Shown here in pieces: positions 35,590 through 48,800 of a stretch of DNA of 64,000 nt. The notes beneath the pieces are model-generated. The model worked only from the letters and a program-made list of their open reading frames with translations. It made no database searches and was not told where the DNA came from. Both the position numbers and the translations under genes were made by a program. Position 1 is the stretch's first letter, and each line of letters opens with the position of its first letter. The DNA is from Apostichopus japonicus (Eukaryota > Echinodermata > Holothuroidea > Aspidochirotida > Stichopodidae): positions 41,591,631 through 41,655,630 of the forward strand of contig NC_092568.1 of NCBI RefSeq assembly GCF_037975245.1, in the 5' to 3' direction.

Positions 35590-38500
35590 CAAGCTGCCTT
35601 GGTAGAAGTAACAGAAACACTCACAAAGAGTTTACGAGAGGTGTGTAGAGAAGGAGAAACTGCTGCGAGAGGTATGGTTAAAACGATTACTAACTTAACT
35701 GATACTCAGTGTTAGTGCTACTTCCTTTCTTGCATTATGCAACGTACGATTGTATCTGCGCTGTAAGTACACTTAGGCCTACTTAAAACAGACTTGCTAC
35801 ACATAATTCAATAATTCTACGCTCTTTACTATAAGGAGAACATTTTGAAGCCCAGTTTACATAAAAAGAGAAATTTCTCTTGCCAGGTTATGCAGTTTCC
35901 TCATAGATTGATAGAGCTAAGTTATATGCTCAAGTATTGCGTTTGCCCGGTCCCTCATTATGCACACTGGTCATTGAAGTACTGTATGTAGATAACAGGT
36001 TAGTGAAGTACAGAATGGTCTCAAGTATTAAAAGAGACAACTATCTCTATTAAAATAGGAGTAGAATGATCTTTGTCATATCATCATGTTGGTGTTACGT
36101 GCTGTTGCTTGTTTTGTGGTTGATGCCAAAAGATAATCAAGCAAGTTGCATACTTTGTTTATGGATACCCATTTTATGAAGAGTGATTTACCAGGTGCTC
36201 AGCTTTTGTCAGAAAAGTAATAGACTTTTCTTTTGGGTTGTGCTAGTAATTGGCAAGACATCAAGTACAAGTAGATAACTTTTTAAGTATAGTAATGTTT
36301 GAATTGTGAATCACAACAAAGAACTGAGATTGCATGTCAGTGACAACGACTGTACTCATCATATGCATTGCATCCACCCAAGACACTCTGTTTCTTTATT
36401 TTTCAGGATCTGCAGAACATTTTCTAGATGACTGTGTTTTGGGGGCCAAAATTTGTAGTGCATATGAAAAAGCGATGAGAAGGTTAGTAAATTAATTGAG
36501 TGTTCTTGCTGCTTGGAGTTTGTTCCTTTGTGTCTTTCTGAACATGCCATGTCATATTAACAGACAATTGGAAACAGTTCCACCATCTGCATACATATAG
36601 GAGTTCAGATGCAATTACAGCTATTGAACAACTCATAATTAATGAGGTAGTTATTTATTATTATTATTATTTTTGCATGAACTTGGTATACCACAAAATG
36701 TTGTGTCATCTTTCATTTTAAATTTGGAAATCTATAAGAGCTTTCTTAATGAAATTGATGTACTTTTTTAAGTTAGTGAAATAAAATCATAAAACAACTT
36801 TAAAAGTACTGCTCCCAGGAGATCCAGAGGGGAATTTTATTGCACAATGCAAACAAAAAGATTAAGTGTTGCTTCAGTCAGGAATTCATCAGATTACAAA
36901 GCTTAACTTTGCATAATTACTTAATTCCTTAACATGGGACAAATGTGTGGCCGACGTACTGATACTGTTGGCAACATCTTCTTCCTTCTCCACAGCTTTG
37001 GAGTTTTGACATGGGCTGCCTATGAAAAGCTTTGTCAGAAGTACTATGCTAACAAAGAGGTCCAAGACTGTTTTAGTGATCTATGTGAAGTTGAGGTACA
37101 GTGATAATTAAAGTTTGGTCCATTCATAGCTCCTAATAGTGTGTGCAGGCTACAGTGAGTGGTCATTTGATTTTCCAATGTTTCTCCAGTTATCCGTAGT
37201 ATGCTGGGTAGGGGTAATAAGTTTTGTTATTTGATCCCACCTGCATTCTCGACAGTCTCTGCATAGTTTGGGGATATTAATAAGTTATCAATGTGTTTAT
37301 GTCATCTTGCAGTTAAACGCATGTCTGTCAGGTAGACTTTAGCTGCATAGCATTACACATGGATCAAGTCTATGGCTACTATTTGTGATAAATAACAGAA
37401 CTATCTGGGCAAGAATTTGTTAGAATATATTGGAATCAGTACTTTCTGATCAATAAATTATCTTTGAGTGGAAAAATCTTAATTACATCACCTTCAATAA
37501 TAATTTGAACATTACTTTTAATATAAGTAAAATCATCTCGCACTCGTAACTGAAAATCAACTGTTGGTTTGAGGGATGTCGTCATACAACTATATATTTA
37601 ACACAATTTACTCTCTGCATTATTCGCCGTAGTGTTCAGGATTTTGTCGTGGTGATGCAATGATGGAATTGATTTGTTTACACAGGATGGCTGGAACAAC
37701 TTTCTAGTAGATTGTGACCAGACTTGGCAAAGTCCAGATGACTATTGCCACGTTAAAAAGCAACAGATTAGGAGATTGGGACCGTTGAATGTGAAACTAA
37801 CAGATGCCAGGACAGGAAGGTTAGTTGATTTCCTTGTAAACAACATTCGCTCTTTATGACTACAATGTCATGTGATGTGTAGTATAGAAATAAATGATCA
37901 ATATTGTTCAGTCAGTGTTTACAAGTTTAAGAGCTAAGAACATAACCATTTGGTTGGATGAAGGGGCATAGCTGTAACACCATAGAAGAGGTCATAGGTC
38001 ATCTGGAATGAGGTAAATCACTGCCATTGAGCAAACATGAATCAGATTTCAACCAAGATATCTTAACATGCTCAGTGTGCAAAGTGGCTGTATTGACAGA
38101 AAAGAGTGTCCTTGATAGAGTCTACACAGCATATCAATATAAAATTTGTTTTATAAGCCCTCTATCAGGGAATTGTTCTTTTAGTACAGTACTTCTGGAC
38201 TGACTCCCAGACTCAGATGAATTATGGCCCTTTGTCTTCCCTTCATCTCAACTTTGGTAAAACTGAGACTCTTAAAAATGTTAACATGTTATTGTATAAT
38301 TTATAATTTCACTGATATCATAATAATTGTTTTGTCTCAGGGAAAGTACATTGGGATCACATCTGGATGGGTGTAGAAGCCTGGTCCTTGTGTTGTTGAG
38401 GCATTTTGCATGACTTCCGTGACGAGAGCACATCCGTGCTATACGAGAGCATGAAGAAGACTTCAATAAGCTTGGTGCAAAAATTGGAATTGTTTCATTT

Positions 38501-38759
38501 GGTGTGTTGGTTGGTGCTCAGAGATGGCTGAAGGAGACTGGATTTGAGTATGACATGCTCCTCGATCAAGAGAGACAGGTATGGCAATCACTTTTAGCTG
38601 CTCATGGATCGTAGGTTTAAAAGGATGTTCTGGTGGCTGAAGTTTATTGCTTAACACAATTTCTGGAAATAATCTGCATCTCTTAGTGGTATCAGATCTT
38701 TCTTGTAGCACTTTGTGTGGAGAAGATATGAATTTCATATCAAATGATATTTTGAGAAA

Positions 38760-39170
38760 TCATCCCCTTTAATGAAGGTGGGGTCATAGCTCCCTGCCCA
38801 TACAATGAGGGTAGGGCAACAGCTCCCTGCCCCTTTAATGAGGGTAGGGCAACAGCTCCCTGCCCATTCAATGCGGGTAGGTTAATAGCTCCCTGCCCGT
38901 TCAATGAGGGTAGGTTGATATATCCCTGTCCCTTCAATGAGGGTAGGGCAATAGCTCCCTGCCAATTCAATGAGGGTGGGGTTTTAGCTCCTGCACTTTC
39001 AATGAGGATAGGACAACAGCTCCTTGCCCCTTCGATGAGGATAGGGTAACAGCTCCTTGCCCCTTCAATAAGGATAGGGTACCAGCTCCCTGACCTGTCA
39101 ATGAGGGTAGGGTAACAGTCCCCTGCCCCTACAATGAGGATAGGGTAATATCTCCCTGTCCTTTTAATGA
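38760..39170. repeat. ~33-bp minisatellite in SelL B intron 5
   Basis: About 12 units of the type AGCTCCCTGCCCCTTTAATG plus AGGGTAGGGCAAC. Reverse complement of the array at 26030-26460 in copy A. Confidence 0.92.
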
Positions 39171-41240
39171 TGTCCTTGCAAGATTAGAAAGTATGTAAAA
39201 ACACAATTTGACGATACTTAGGGTCTTTGACATTAGGAAAGACTTGTAAGGAGCCTCAAACTTTCCACCTCAAGATCTGAACACATTAGGTTGCAATGAA
39301 GGCTGGAAGATTCCAGTGTTTCAGCAGCTCATTTTCATTATATATATGTATTCTCAACAGATCTACAAGGCAACAGGAATGGGTAGGACTGTGGCTGGTG
39401 GTTGGAACACTGGAGCCCTGAAATATTACACAGAGCAAACGTTGGCCCAGAAGAGACTGCCGGAGGACTTTCCCGACCTCAAAGATGATAAAGAACAGGT
39501 TAGATGCTCTCACAACAAAACAACGAGCAGTTAATGTTTGCCTGTTTATTTTCTTTAGAAATGTTCATACATGCTTGTATTGTATTGCTTATGCAATGCT
39601 TGTCTGCCACTTCAAAATAATGCAACTGCAAGTTACTTTACTAGTGAGATGTTAGTTTATTAATAATTCCTATCAGGAGTGCCATGTAGTGTAACTAAAC
39701 TGCTGTAATAGAGGGTTTTAATGAGGTTCTGTGAAAGGTGCAATCTTCTCCTGCTCTCTATCTCTGCTGTTCAATGTAAGGTATCACATTGTGGTTGTTC
39801 TCTGTTATCGAGGCTGCTTTGTTATTTAGTTATATACAACCATATTGTACTCTTGTTTCTTAGATGGGAGGGAACATTGTGTTGGACGGTGCTGGTCGAT
39901 ACAGCATGATCTATGTGAGTCAGGCATCCATCGATCGCCCATCTGTTGAAAAACTCCTCGATGTGATCAAGGTAAGGATAAGATGCAGATTAGATATTTC
40001 TGGACCGGGAAACTATCCTTGTAAAAGTTCAAATGCCTGACCCAGGTCACTAACCCTGTAAATGTTCATATGTCTGGACGGGTGAGTGGATAAAGTTGGT
40101 GACATTAGGAACAAAGCCTAGTTTCTTGAAGGTTGTAAGTGTGAGCTCTGGCCAGCTAAATAATGGTGGGTTTTACATGCGGTCTTCCGAATTGTAGTAG
40201 AATACAAAATGAGCTAACACTACATGTGAGGATACGCGGGCAATAAGGAGACATGAGAGGGTACTAGTTGCTACCATCGCTTGTTCTGGTGGCCAGGGTG
40301 TTTATTATATTTTCCCTCGATGAGCATGTTTAATTTAGTAACAACAAAAAGGACGGTGTAGTACCTTCAGGTGGCTTTCCTAAACCACGTCTTAAATGCT
40401 GGATCTTCCGGTAAAACTCTACATTTGTAAGTCTACATTTGTAGGTAAGGAAGTTAGTAAGTATGATGTATGTTCATAAGTCATATAATCGACAAAATAT
40501 GTCATTGTGCAGTAACGAATGCCAACAGGGATGAATATACAATTAAAACAGGGCTCCCTGTGGGATCCACTACATATACAATTGGATAGCCCATCAGACA
40601 TAAAGTGCCAGTTATAAGCAGTTATTCTTTCGACACATGTGGCTGATTAGCATTGTAAAATAACTCCCTTCCAGGCCTTTATTAGTTAATGAGTTAATAA
40701 GTGTTACATATCTGGCAAATTAAATCAAACCAGTGATTCATTTTATTTCTACCAGCTATGTCTCTATTTAATATCTGTCTGTTTTCGTTTCTCACAGAAT
40801 CTTGACAGTCCTCATCTCCAGAGCAGTGGATCGGTCCATCCTCTCTCATCGCATTGAATTTCTATTTGGAATTTTTTGTACCATTGACTTTATCAGTGAC
40901 TTATTTATCAATCAAAGTACTCTTTTGATCGGAGATGGATTCTTTTAATACAAGCTCCCATTTCTTCAGTTACCTTGATGAAAGCTAGGATCGAAACCTC
41001 CATCGAGTGGTGATACTGGCTGGACGGGCAAACCTGCAGGTAGCGAAGAATGAGTGGTTGTCAAGCATCGTCTCCGAGCAACCACAGTATCGATTCTCGT
41101 TATAGATCAGATTTGAGGCTTCTTTCTCTAGTTTATATGCTTTGCTGTATAGAGGATAGATTGCTTATCCGTGTTGTATCCAAAGCAGAGTATATGGACT
41201 ACTTTATAGTGTAGTTGTCTTCTGTGGAAGTCTTCTGTAG

Positions 41241-41303
41241 TTGTGTTTATGAAAGCTTTCATTTAAACCATAAAAGATGGCAATGTTAGCTGGATGTTTA
41301 CAA
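41241..41303 (+). promoter_or_regulatory. SECIS element of SelL copy B
   Basis: About 384 bases after the stop. Core ATGA at 41249-41252 faces GGAT at 41292-41295. The helix is AGCT-TT-CATT against AATG-TT-AGCT, the unpaired AAA follows, and an upper stem CCAT/ATGG closes loop AAAAG. The upper stem pairs better here than in copy A (CCAT against GCAT). Outer helix TTGTG/TACAA. Confidence 0.8.
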
Positions 41304-41949
41304 TGACAGAAAACCAACCACAGAGACAATTACATCTAAGATGAAACTCAGTCAATTAAAATGTGAGATATTTTGGAAATATTATTAAATATTATTAATC
41401 TTTGTAGAATCACTGGGAAGAAAGTGTGAATTTTGGGTTAGATATGGTAATGAGAATTTGTTAAGTTTTTGTTTTGTAAACAAATATTCTTAGTGTCATG
41501 GTAAAAGAGATTGTGATTTTTGGGGTTTAGAGGTGGGGAGTAGAATTCAGTGTTAAGTTAAATGCTCTTTTGAACCATGAAATACCCCTACTGTCGTCCT
41601 CTGAATGGTTTAGACTTATATATTAATAGAATTCTGGAAATTTAGTGTTTGCAGTCACATAAATGTCATATTTAGGGTGAAGGGTTTCCAGCTATTTGCT
41701 AACATTACATGATTTGGGTGAGAATGATGCAAATTCAATCTAATGAAGATTACAGCTTTAAATAGGAATAAAATTAGTTTATAGGTTATGCCTACCTCAT
41801 CCTTCCCATGTCAGTCCCTCTCCTGGGAGGACTGATATTAACATGCATACTCAAGGATTTATTTAGTGTTTTGAAGGTTCAGAAATTTCTCTTGTAAAAT
41901 ACATTGCACTTGTAAACCACTTTGCTCATTTCACAAACCGTATTATGAT

Positions 41950-42130
41950 TATTATTATTATTACACCAGTACTTATAGAGGGCAATATCCCGAAGCTCAA
42001 TGCGCTGAACAAACAAGTAAACTATACAGCAATTAACCATAGACTTCCTTGAAGTAATGCTTTTTCAACAAAGACTTAAAGGTAGAAACAGAACATGCAT
42101 TCCGAATGTTTGACGGGAGTTTTATGATTA
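41950..42130. mobile_element. SINE/LINE-tail-like insert in arm B
   Basis: Absent from the matching place in arm A (about 22580). It starts with an ATT microsatellite, has ACTTATAGAGGGCAATATCC and CTCAATGCGCTGAACAAACA, and ends TGACGGGAGTTTTATGATTA. The flank word TATTATGAT/TTATGAT appears on both sides, as a likely target duplication. Confidence 0.6.
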
Positions 42131-43690
42131 TGATGCGACACTAGACACATTTTACCCTGTACACTATATAGATGAGAATGCATATATATAAGGCTAATTA
42201 AGAAAGACTTAAGGGTTGATTTATGACAAATTCTAGAAGTGAACAAAATCATAAATCATTGGCTAAGCAACATTCATTTGGTACAATGTCTGTTTAAGTG
42301 CCTATTAATACTTCTAATTGCAAGTGTCTTGAGAACCTCTAGCTAGATTTGGTAACATTTTCTGAATTTCCTTTTTTTTCAAAGAGTCAAACAATTAATG
42401 TCTACCAAGAGTACAATTTTGAAATACATTATCACATTTTCAAAGTTTGTTTCTTTTCACATCAGGGTAATGGTAAATTCACCATACCAGGCTTACTGCA
42501 CAAATATATTGGTACATAACTAAGCTGCAGTAGATTAAGAAGTTACTTCACATCTCACTTTCCTGTCTCCTCACAACAACTGCACTCTTAGTCTACTGTG
42601 TGAAGAGCAGGATCCTTTTAGCACTGGCCTCACCTGGTGACTGACCCATTTGGTCTACTGCCCTCTTGCTCATTCTACCCTTCTCATTCTAACCATTTTG
42701 GGATTGTTCTGGTATAGATGTTCCTACTTGAGACACTTTTCTTGAGCTGTTGATGGAAGTCGCACACATATAATTCTTGGTCAGATTATCTCTTTTTGGG
42801 TTATCGCTATTTACCCTTAAAAATAAGTGATGCAACTGTATGGTTACTGATGCCCAGGCAAGAATTCTTATTATTGCTTATATATTATTATATGTAAATT
42901 ATCTACTAGATTTGGTAGATTAGTACAAGATGGCTGTTGCTGTTGTTAGTATATAAAGTAATACTAACATTTTTCAGTGTTGTAAGTATTCTAATGTGTA
43001 CCATGTAACAACTTACTTCTTCATCACTCCAACCTTGAATTCTTATTAATTATAAATCACTGCTTTGATATCTAAAATATCTCTGATGCATATTCATGCT
43101 TGTATGTCATAAATTATCATATAAAAGAGGTATGTTATATTTGAAGTAATTTCTAAGATGTTTCACAAACCACCAACTTACATAAACAATGAATAGAGTG
43201 TGCTTCTACTATAACTGATTTTCTTTTGCATATTTCACAAGAACTATTTTGAAATGGTTGAAAGTGAAAGGTGTAAATTGTTTGTTATGTTAAGTTTGTT
43301 CATTGTGTTTCTATGGTAATGGTAGTACTTATTCATACACTCATTTGTTTACACCAAAGTCGCAAGGTCTTTCATTGCAGGTATGTCAATTTATATCAGA
43401 ATATTGTTTGCATCATTAAGCCATTCTTCTTTCTGTTTATGTCCATGTTAATCATGAATGCTTGTCTGTAGTTGTTATGCACATGATTTAGAACATATTT
43501 ATGCAATGATTTGATAGTGTAAAACAGAGCCCCCTCTGACATCATTTATTGGTCGTTACATTGGTGCACTTAGGGATCAGGGCCAATCATAAACAGCCAC
43601 ATTACCCTCCTCTCCCATGCCGCTTGTATAATGCTCTAATGCTGGGTATATTATTCTTTAGCCTAACTTATATAAAGTTTGAATATCTCA

Positions 43691-45875
43691 GTTACCAAAT
43701 ATGGTACAAATATCCTTTGATAATATCCAACTAATGTCACTAAACAAGAAATAAAAGATAGCTTTTTGTCTCATCAATGTTATCACCTTTTCTACAGTCA
43801 CCTTTTATCAACTCCTTCATCGTCTTCAGGGTGAAATTTGTACTTTTTCTTTAGTGGACCCGCTTCAGTGGATGTGGTTTTTCGGTACTTCAAGGTAACC
43901 AGGCCCGGGCGGGCGCACCGGATTGATTTGCTTAGTTATGTGGCTGTCTGGGGTTCTGTATCAGAGTTTAGATCACTGCCCTACCATATGTGGCCATTTG
44001 GTTCACCAGATTTGGCCTGTACTTTCAGCAAATTCGGCGAATGAAGCCATTTGCAACTTGGAAAGATCGCATCTAAGACGGGTGTACTGTAAATTGATTT
44101 TGGGACCGATTAGTGTCTTTGAGACCGACTGCAGAGATTGTCCGACTAATGTTTTTAAAAATGACATTAGCTTTATAATTACAATGTATACGTGTAAGAA
44201 TTATTTCCGATTGTATACACTGTTATTGGCAGGGTATACAGGCGTGCGACTAACATTCATATGAGATATGTAATTATCTCCAAAACAATTAAAAATATCA
44301 TGAGTGGCATTGCTAACCAAACTAAATGCACAGTATAATTTACATATTGTTATATTGCTTGTATGTGAAATACAACATGCTATAAAATGTACAAAATAAT
44401 ACACTGTGTATGGATGGACTTGTGGGTAAGCAAACACTCCAACCTCTCATTCTTTTACCATCTGTGAATACAACGACAAGTTATTCCATACATGAAGAAA
44501 AAATGTACCCAAAACCATATATTCAATGCCACTTCTCACATATAGTTTAAACATGTCACAACAGTACTACAGCATGTAATATATATATAACACTAGATGA
44601 GAACACATGGTAAAGTTACCACATCGTAGAGAGCGACTGACGACCGGAATGCTCAGTAAAATTTACATATAGTAATTATATTACATGTGCGTGATAATAC
44701 AACATATTATAAAGTACGGTATAAACAACTAATATACTGGAAAGGAGATTAGCGATTGTTGCACGCTTTCATTATCTGGTGGCTTAGCAGCTAGCCTTAG
44801 CGGTGTATGGATGGGGTTCCTCATTTAATTTATGCTATAAATGAATCCGGAATGCTTATTTCAATACAGTTGAAAAGTTCCATTTTTGAGCAGATGACAA
44901 TAAAAATATAATAACTACTCATGTCATGTAGCAAAGTACTTTAGCTCCCTTTATGAGATACACGACTCATTATGAGCCTGATAGGCCTAGCGCCTACATG
45001 AGTCAGTCACTAAACCTGGGGGGGGGGGGGACATTTGATATTGTATCCACACCCTTCAGAAAGTTGGGGGGAAGGGCGTGTCCCCCTTTCCCCTGGTGTC
45101 ATGAATTAACATATCGTAAACTAAGTAAGTACTAAGTCACAAACACATATACACACACCCAGTCACATACGCCATCACCATTGCATAAATTCCTTTTGCC
45201 TTTGGCAAGGAATAAACATATATTGAATCAAGAGCTACATTATGCAGCCGTTATAAGACCCTTCTGATTCGAATGCGTGGTTACGACAACTATACACTCT
45301 GTATATAAACTGTATACTATCATGGGATGGTATTCAGAAATTGTTGATTGGTGCAATTAAATACCCTAATATATTATTAGTAACTAGCACTTCCCTCCAA
45401 AGAGCCAATCACAAATGAAGTCAACAAATTTTCTAGTTAGCACCGCCTGCCTACGCGTTCGTCTAGTTTAAACACCTGCGTCCTAACATATTGTTTTGGA
45501 ACGATTAAATTTACGTCATGTGTTTGTGTGTGCAAAGGTATACTGGTACTTTAAGCAAAATTTGCATATCTGTTAAACAACCAAGCAATTAACCCAGTCA
45601 ACAAACAAGCAGTGTAGTAATCTTTGGCCAACTTCGAAGTTCAAGTTTGTCATCTGCTACGTAGATGAAGATAATAACCTTCGCTTCAATGAGCAAAGTA
45701 CCTATATTATTAATACTTGTGTGCGGCCGTAGTTCTGTCAGCAGAATACATCATTAGGTGCCAGTGCTAGACTCAAAGTCATCCATATACCTGGCTATCA
45801 AGTAGGCTACGTGGAGCATTTTGTTAATAATTTTAGTCGATGAAGTCTTCCGAAGTCGAAACGTGATTTCACATT
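43691..45875. other. Gene-free region before the hydrolase-like gene
   Basis: No exon I can support. A G run at 45010-45021, paired with C-rich sequence at 45083-45092, suggests a further small element. About 45140-45220 carries the 3' end of the dispersed repeat seen at 57.9 kb (CCATCACCATTGCATAAATT, then a TTGCC/GGCAA hairpin). Confidence 0.5.
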
Positions 45876-48800
45876 ATGGAGAATTGTCTTCTTGTCGTTG
45901 TGGTTTTGATCCTGTCATCTTTTGGCATTGTTTCGAGTGAAGAGAAAGGTAAATGTTGCTGCGCTTGCTCGACGTATCTGGTTGGGCGATATTTGCTTTT
46001 TAACGTCACGATAAATAGTTCAAAACTTATCGCGATATTTCGATTATTTTTCCTCTAACAGAATCAGCGTAAATGTCGAGTGGACGGAGAAAGACATATA
46101 TACAGGGGACATTCAAAGAGAATATCTGAGTTTGTTATGAACTGTTCCCTTGAAAATAAATAAATAAATAACCACGGAAAATTGTAGTATTTTTGCGTGT
46201 CTGGCGATAAAAAATTCGAAGTTGACGATTCAAAGTACTGACAACATTTTAAATTTAAATTGTCACGAAACTGATGAAAACTTTAAAATGACAAGTTAGA
46301 GTAGCTATATTATGTGATAAAATGAAAAGAATTTAATCTGTCTTACAATCTTTATAAAGTTTAACTTACAAAACTTTCGATATTATGAAACAAACTATGT
46401 TCGGTAAAGACCCGTTTCTAGACTGCCTAACAATGAACAGCGTGCACTATACGTACATCAGTTTACAACTGCAGTGTTTACCCCTACTTAAATATCACGG
46501 TAGGCTACATGTGCTGCGAATTTTCCCAGGTACCTTGCCAAACAACCCCCATGTCTAACACCTGTGTGTTAACATTTTTGGCACGTTTCCAAAAAACTTT
46601 TCATGGAGTAAACTATTTTGGCTCCACTCTAGAATTAATTAGGTCAGTCAATAAAGGATCGGTAAAGTTATGCGAAATATTATCTTAGACGTTCAAGAAA
46701 AGTAGGTAAATATCCCCGTAACATTAAGGTAAGTAAAACACACCTCAAGCCAACCGACTCCTCCGCATGAACAAAACAATATATTCCCCATGTTACACGA
46801 GGCACAGTCTATACCATACAGACTAAGCACGATATCAAGGCCCCAATAGTTACAGTACGGCCATCTTTATGGAAGAAAACCTTTTAATCCCATGTTTTAA
46901 GACACTTGGCATGATTAACTAAATGCTAAATATTGTTTCCATGTTCTTGTAGAAAACGTCAACTTTGCAAAATACAATAAGTTGTGTTTTTGTTGTTACG
47001 TCGAGATCCGTAACCGACGAAGTGGTTAGGCTATTTACTATAGACTTAACTATGGTAGGATATTATTTTTTCCCTTTTTTTTTTTGTGGAAATTCTAGAA
47101 AATACTTTCTTTTCCCCCCGCATAACACCAGATGTGGTCTTATGGTTTATTCATAAATGGGTGAACTAGAGCCTTGTTTACATGACATTAGTTGCATTTA
47201 GCACGATATGCCAGTTTCGCGTGAATTTTTCGAAAGTATTTTGCTCGATCTTTCGTAAAATTTGAAAGGTTTAACAACTTACTGTTCGTTCACAATTGGT
47301 AATTTCTCTACTGATTTTCAGAGTTTTTTCCTCTATACAGTCAATGTTGTAAAGGACGGTTTTTTTTTACGAAGTTCAAAAGTCAGTAAATGAAGTTGAT
47401 AAACTTTATTTCTTTTCAACTTTCTTAACCATGGAATGCTAGAATAACATTTACACATAAAACGGAAAGAGGATAATCGCATTTTTTTCCACATTTATTT
47501 CAAATTTCTTTCACAAGAAATTATCGTCATATGTTCAATCCTCAAAAAATATCGTCTTGAAAAAAAAATTATCGCGATAATAATAATTTTCGATAACTCG
47601 CCCAACCCTATTTAAAACAGTATGATTTATACCGCGGATTCACGTGTTCTTGATCGGAATGGTAGCCTTTTGCCTCCTGTATTAAATGCTAGTCCTGTTT
47701 TGGTTACATATGTTGCCTTACTGTAGAGATTAATCATGATGTTAACCAATTCTCTCTCTAGATGTAAACATTTTTCCGTTGTGATGCTATTGTTATGTAT
47801 TCATGTTGTACATGTGTACCCCGGCATACACCTGGTGTTGTGAGTTAGACTAGAACTCACTGATATTTACTTATATTTTATAATCTCTAGTAGTATATCC
47901 CTCTCATTCCACAGTAATGAATAATCATGTCATGATTCGTAGTGGATCAGACGCCGCAGTTGCCTTGAAAGTCAGTAAAACAGGGTCATATGAAATATCT
48001 GTTGATGATGTTACCTGGTTTGAGAGTCATGACACATATTTTACAATTAATGGTGTAACATACTCAATGATGGCTGGAACTCTCAATCTGGTTGAAGGCC
48101 CAACTCTGAGCAAACAATGGAGTTCTCGTCTGGGCCCTATGCAACAAATCAGTCTTACATGGCAAGCATCAGACAAGATGAAAACGAGGATAATTACTGC
48201 TTTCCAACTATTTGAAGAAAATCCTGCCATTGTCTTCACTCAGGTAAGTCACAAAGTGGCAGTATCATGTGCATCTACTGATTGTTCATTGGCAGACCTA
48301 CCTGATCACGGGAGCTCAAGACCTATGGTGGGGTAGGTCTGCAGCTCACTATCGGGGGGGGGGGTGGGTTGGGGTTCATTCTGCAGATCACTGCAGTAGC
48401 ACAAGGGGTTGATGATAAAATGGTGGTGTAACATGTAAAAATGTATAATTGTTATCATGATTATGATTATTATTATTATTGTCAAACATTACCAACTTTT
48501 TGGAGCAAGCGTCTCCATTTACAGGGGTTACTGCACAATAACTTCCCACAATCAATGCATGTACTTTGTGTTTGAAACATCTTTGCTGTAATTTTGCTGT
48601 TATCACAGAACTTCAGTCTTGCTGGTCTGTCTAATAGCAGTGTTGGTAATGCAAATCATTTGTGCACAAGCTTCCCAAGCTTCACAGTCTCCAGTGATGT
48701 GAGAAAACATCTTGGCTATCTCAGTTTTGATCAACTATTTATGCGAGTTCAGACAGTTGCAAGGTATGTAATATGCATGATCAATTAATTTCATCTTCTA

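Larger units (their letters stand above)
34618..40857 (+). pseudogene. SelL: Selenoprotein L copy B, exon 1 interrupted by a transposon
   Basis: The exons mirror copy A: exon 1 in two parts (34618-34670 and 35598-35671, with the target duplication), then 36407-36482, 36996-37095, 37686-37819, 38341-38578, 39361-39498, 39864-39971 and 40798-40857. Exons 2-8 are open, all junctions are GT-AG, and both TGA codons of UxxU are kept (38411-38413 and 38420-38422), as is the SECIS. From the original ATG the frame ends within the inserted element after about 19 codons. An ATG inside the element (35365) reads in frame into the rest of exon 1, which would give a 386-residue product with 75 element-derived residues. 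So it may be a pseudogene or a gene with a new N-terminus. Conserved exons argue for recent or continued use. Confidence 0.75.
34345..43690. repeat. Right arm (B) of the large inverted duplication
   Basis: Reverse complement of 20932-30585, covering the SelL promoter, eight exons, introns, 3' UTR with SECIS and about 2.4 kb beyond. Private changes include a 919 bp transposon in exon 1 and a SINE-like insert at about 41950-42130. It lacks the fold-back MITE and the 22 bp minisatellite element of arm A. Confidence 0.92.

Noticed and set aside
40858-40950. Readthrough of the last SelL TGA as a third selenocysteine
   Set aside because: After it the frames of the two copies soon differ in length and stops, and it matches the family's expected end. 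It is taken as the stop.
40985-41035. Alternative SECIS at the ATGAAAGCTAGGATCGAAAC segment
   Set aside because: It has ATGA, AAA and TGAT in order but the two sides pair poorly. The 41241-41303 hairpin fits far better.
43838-44044. 68-codon open frame
   Set aside because: No domain and no supported splice context.
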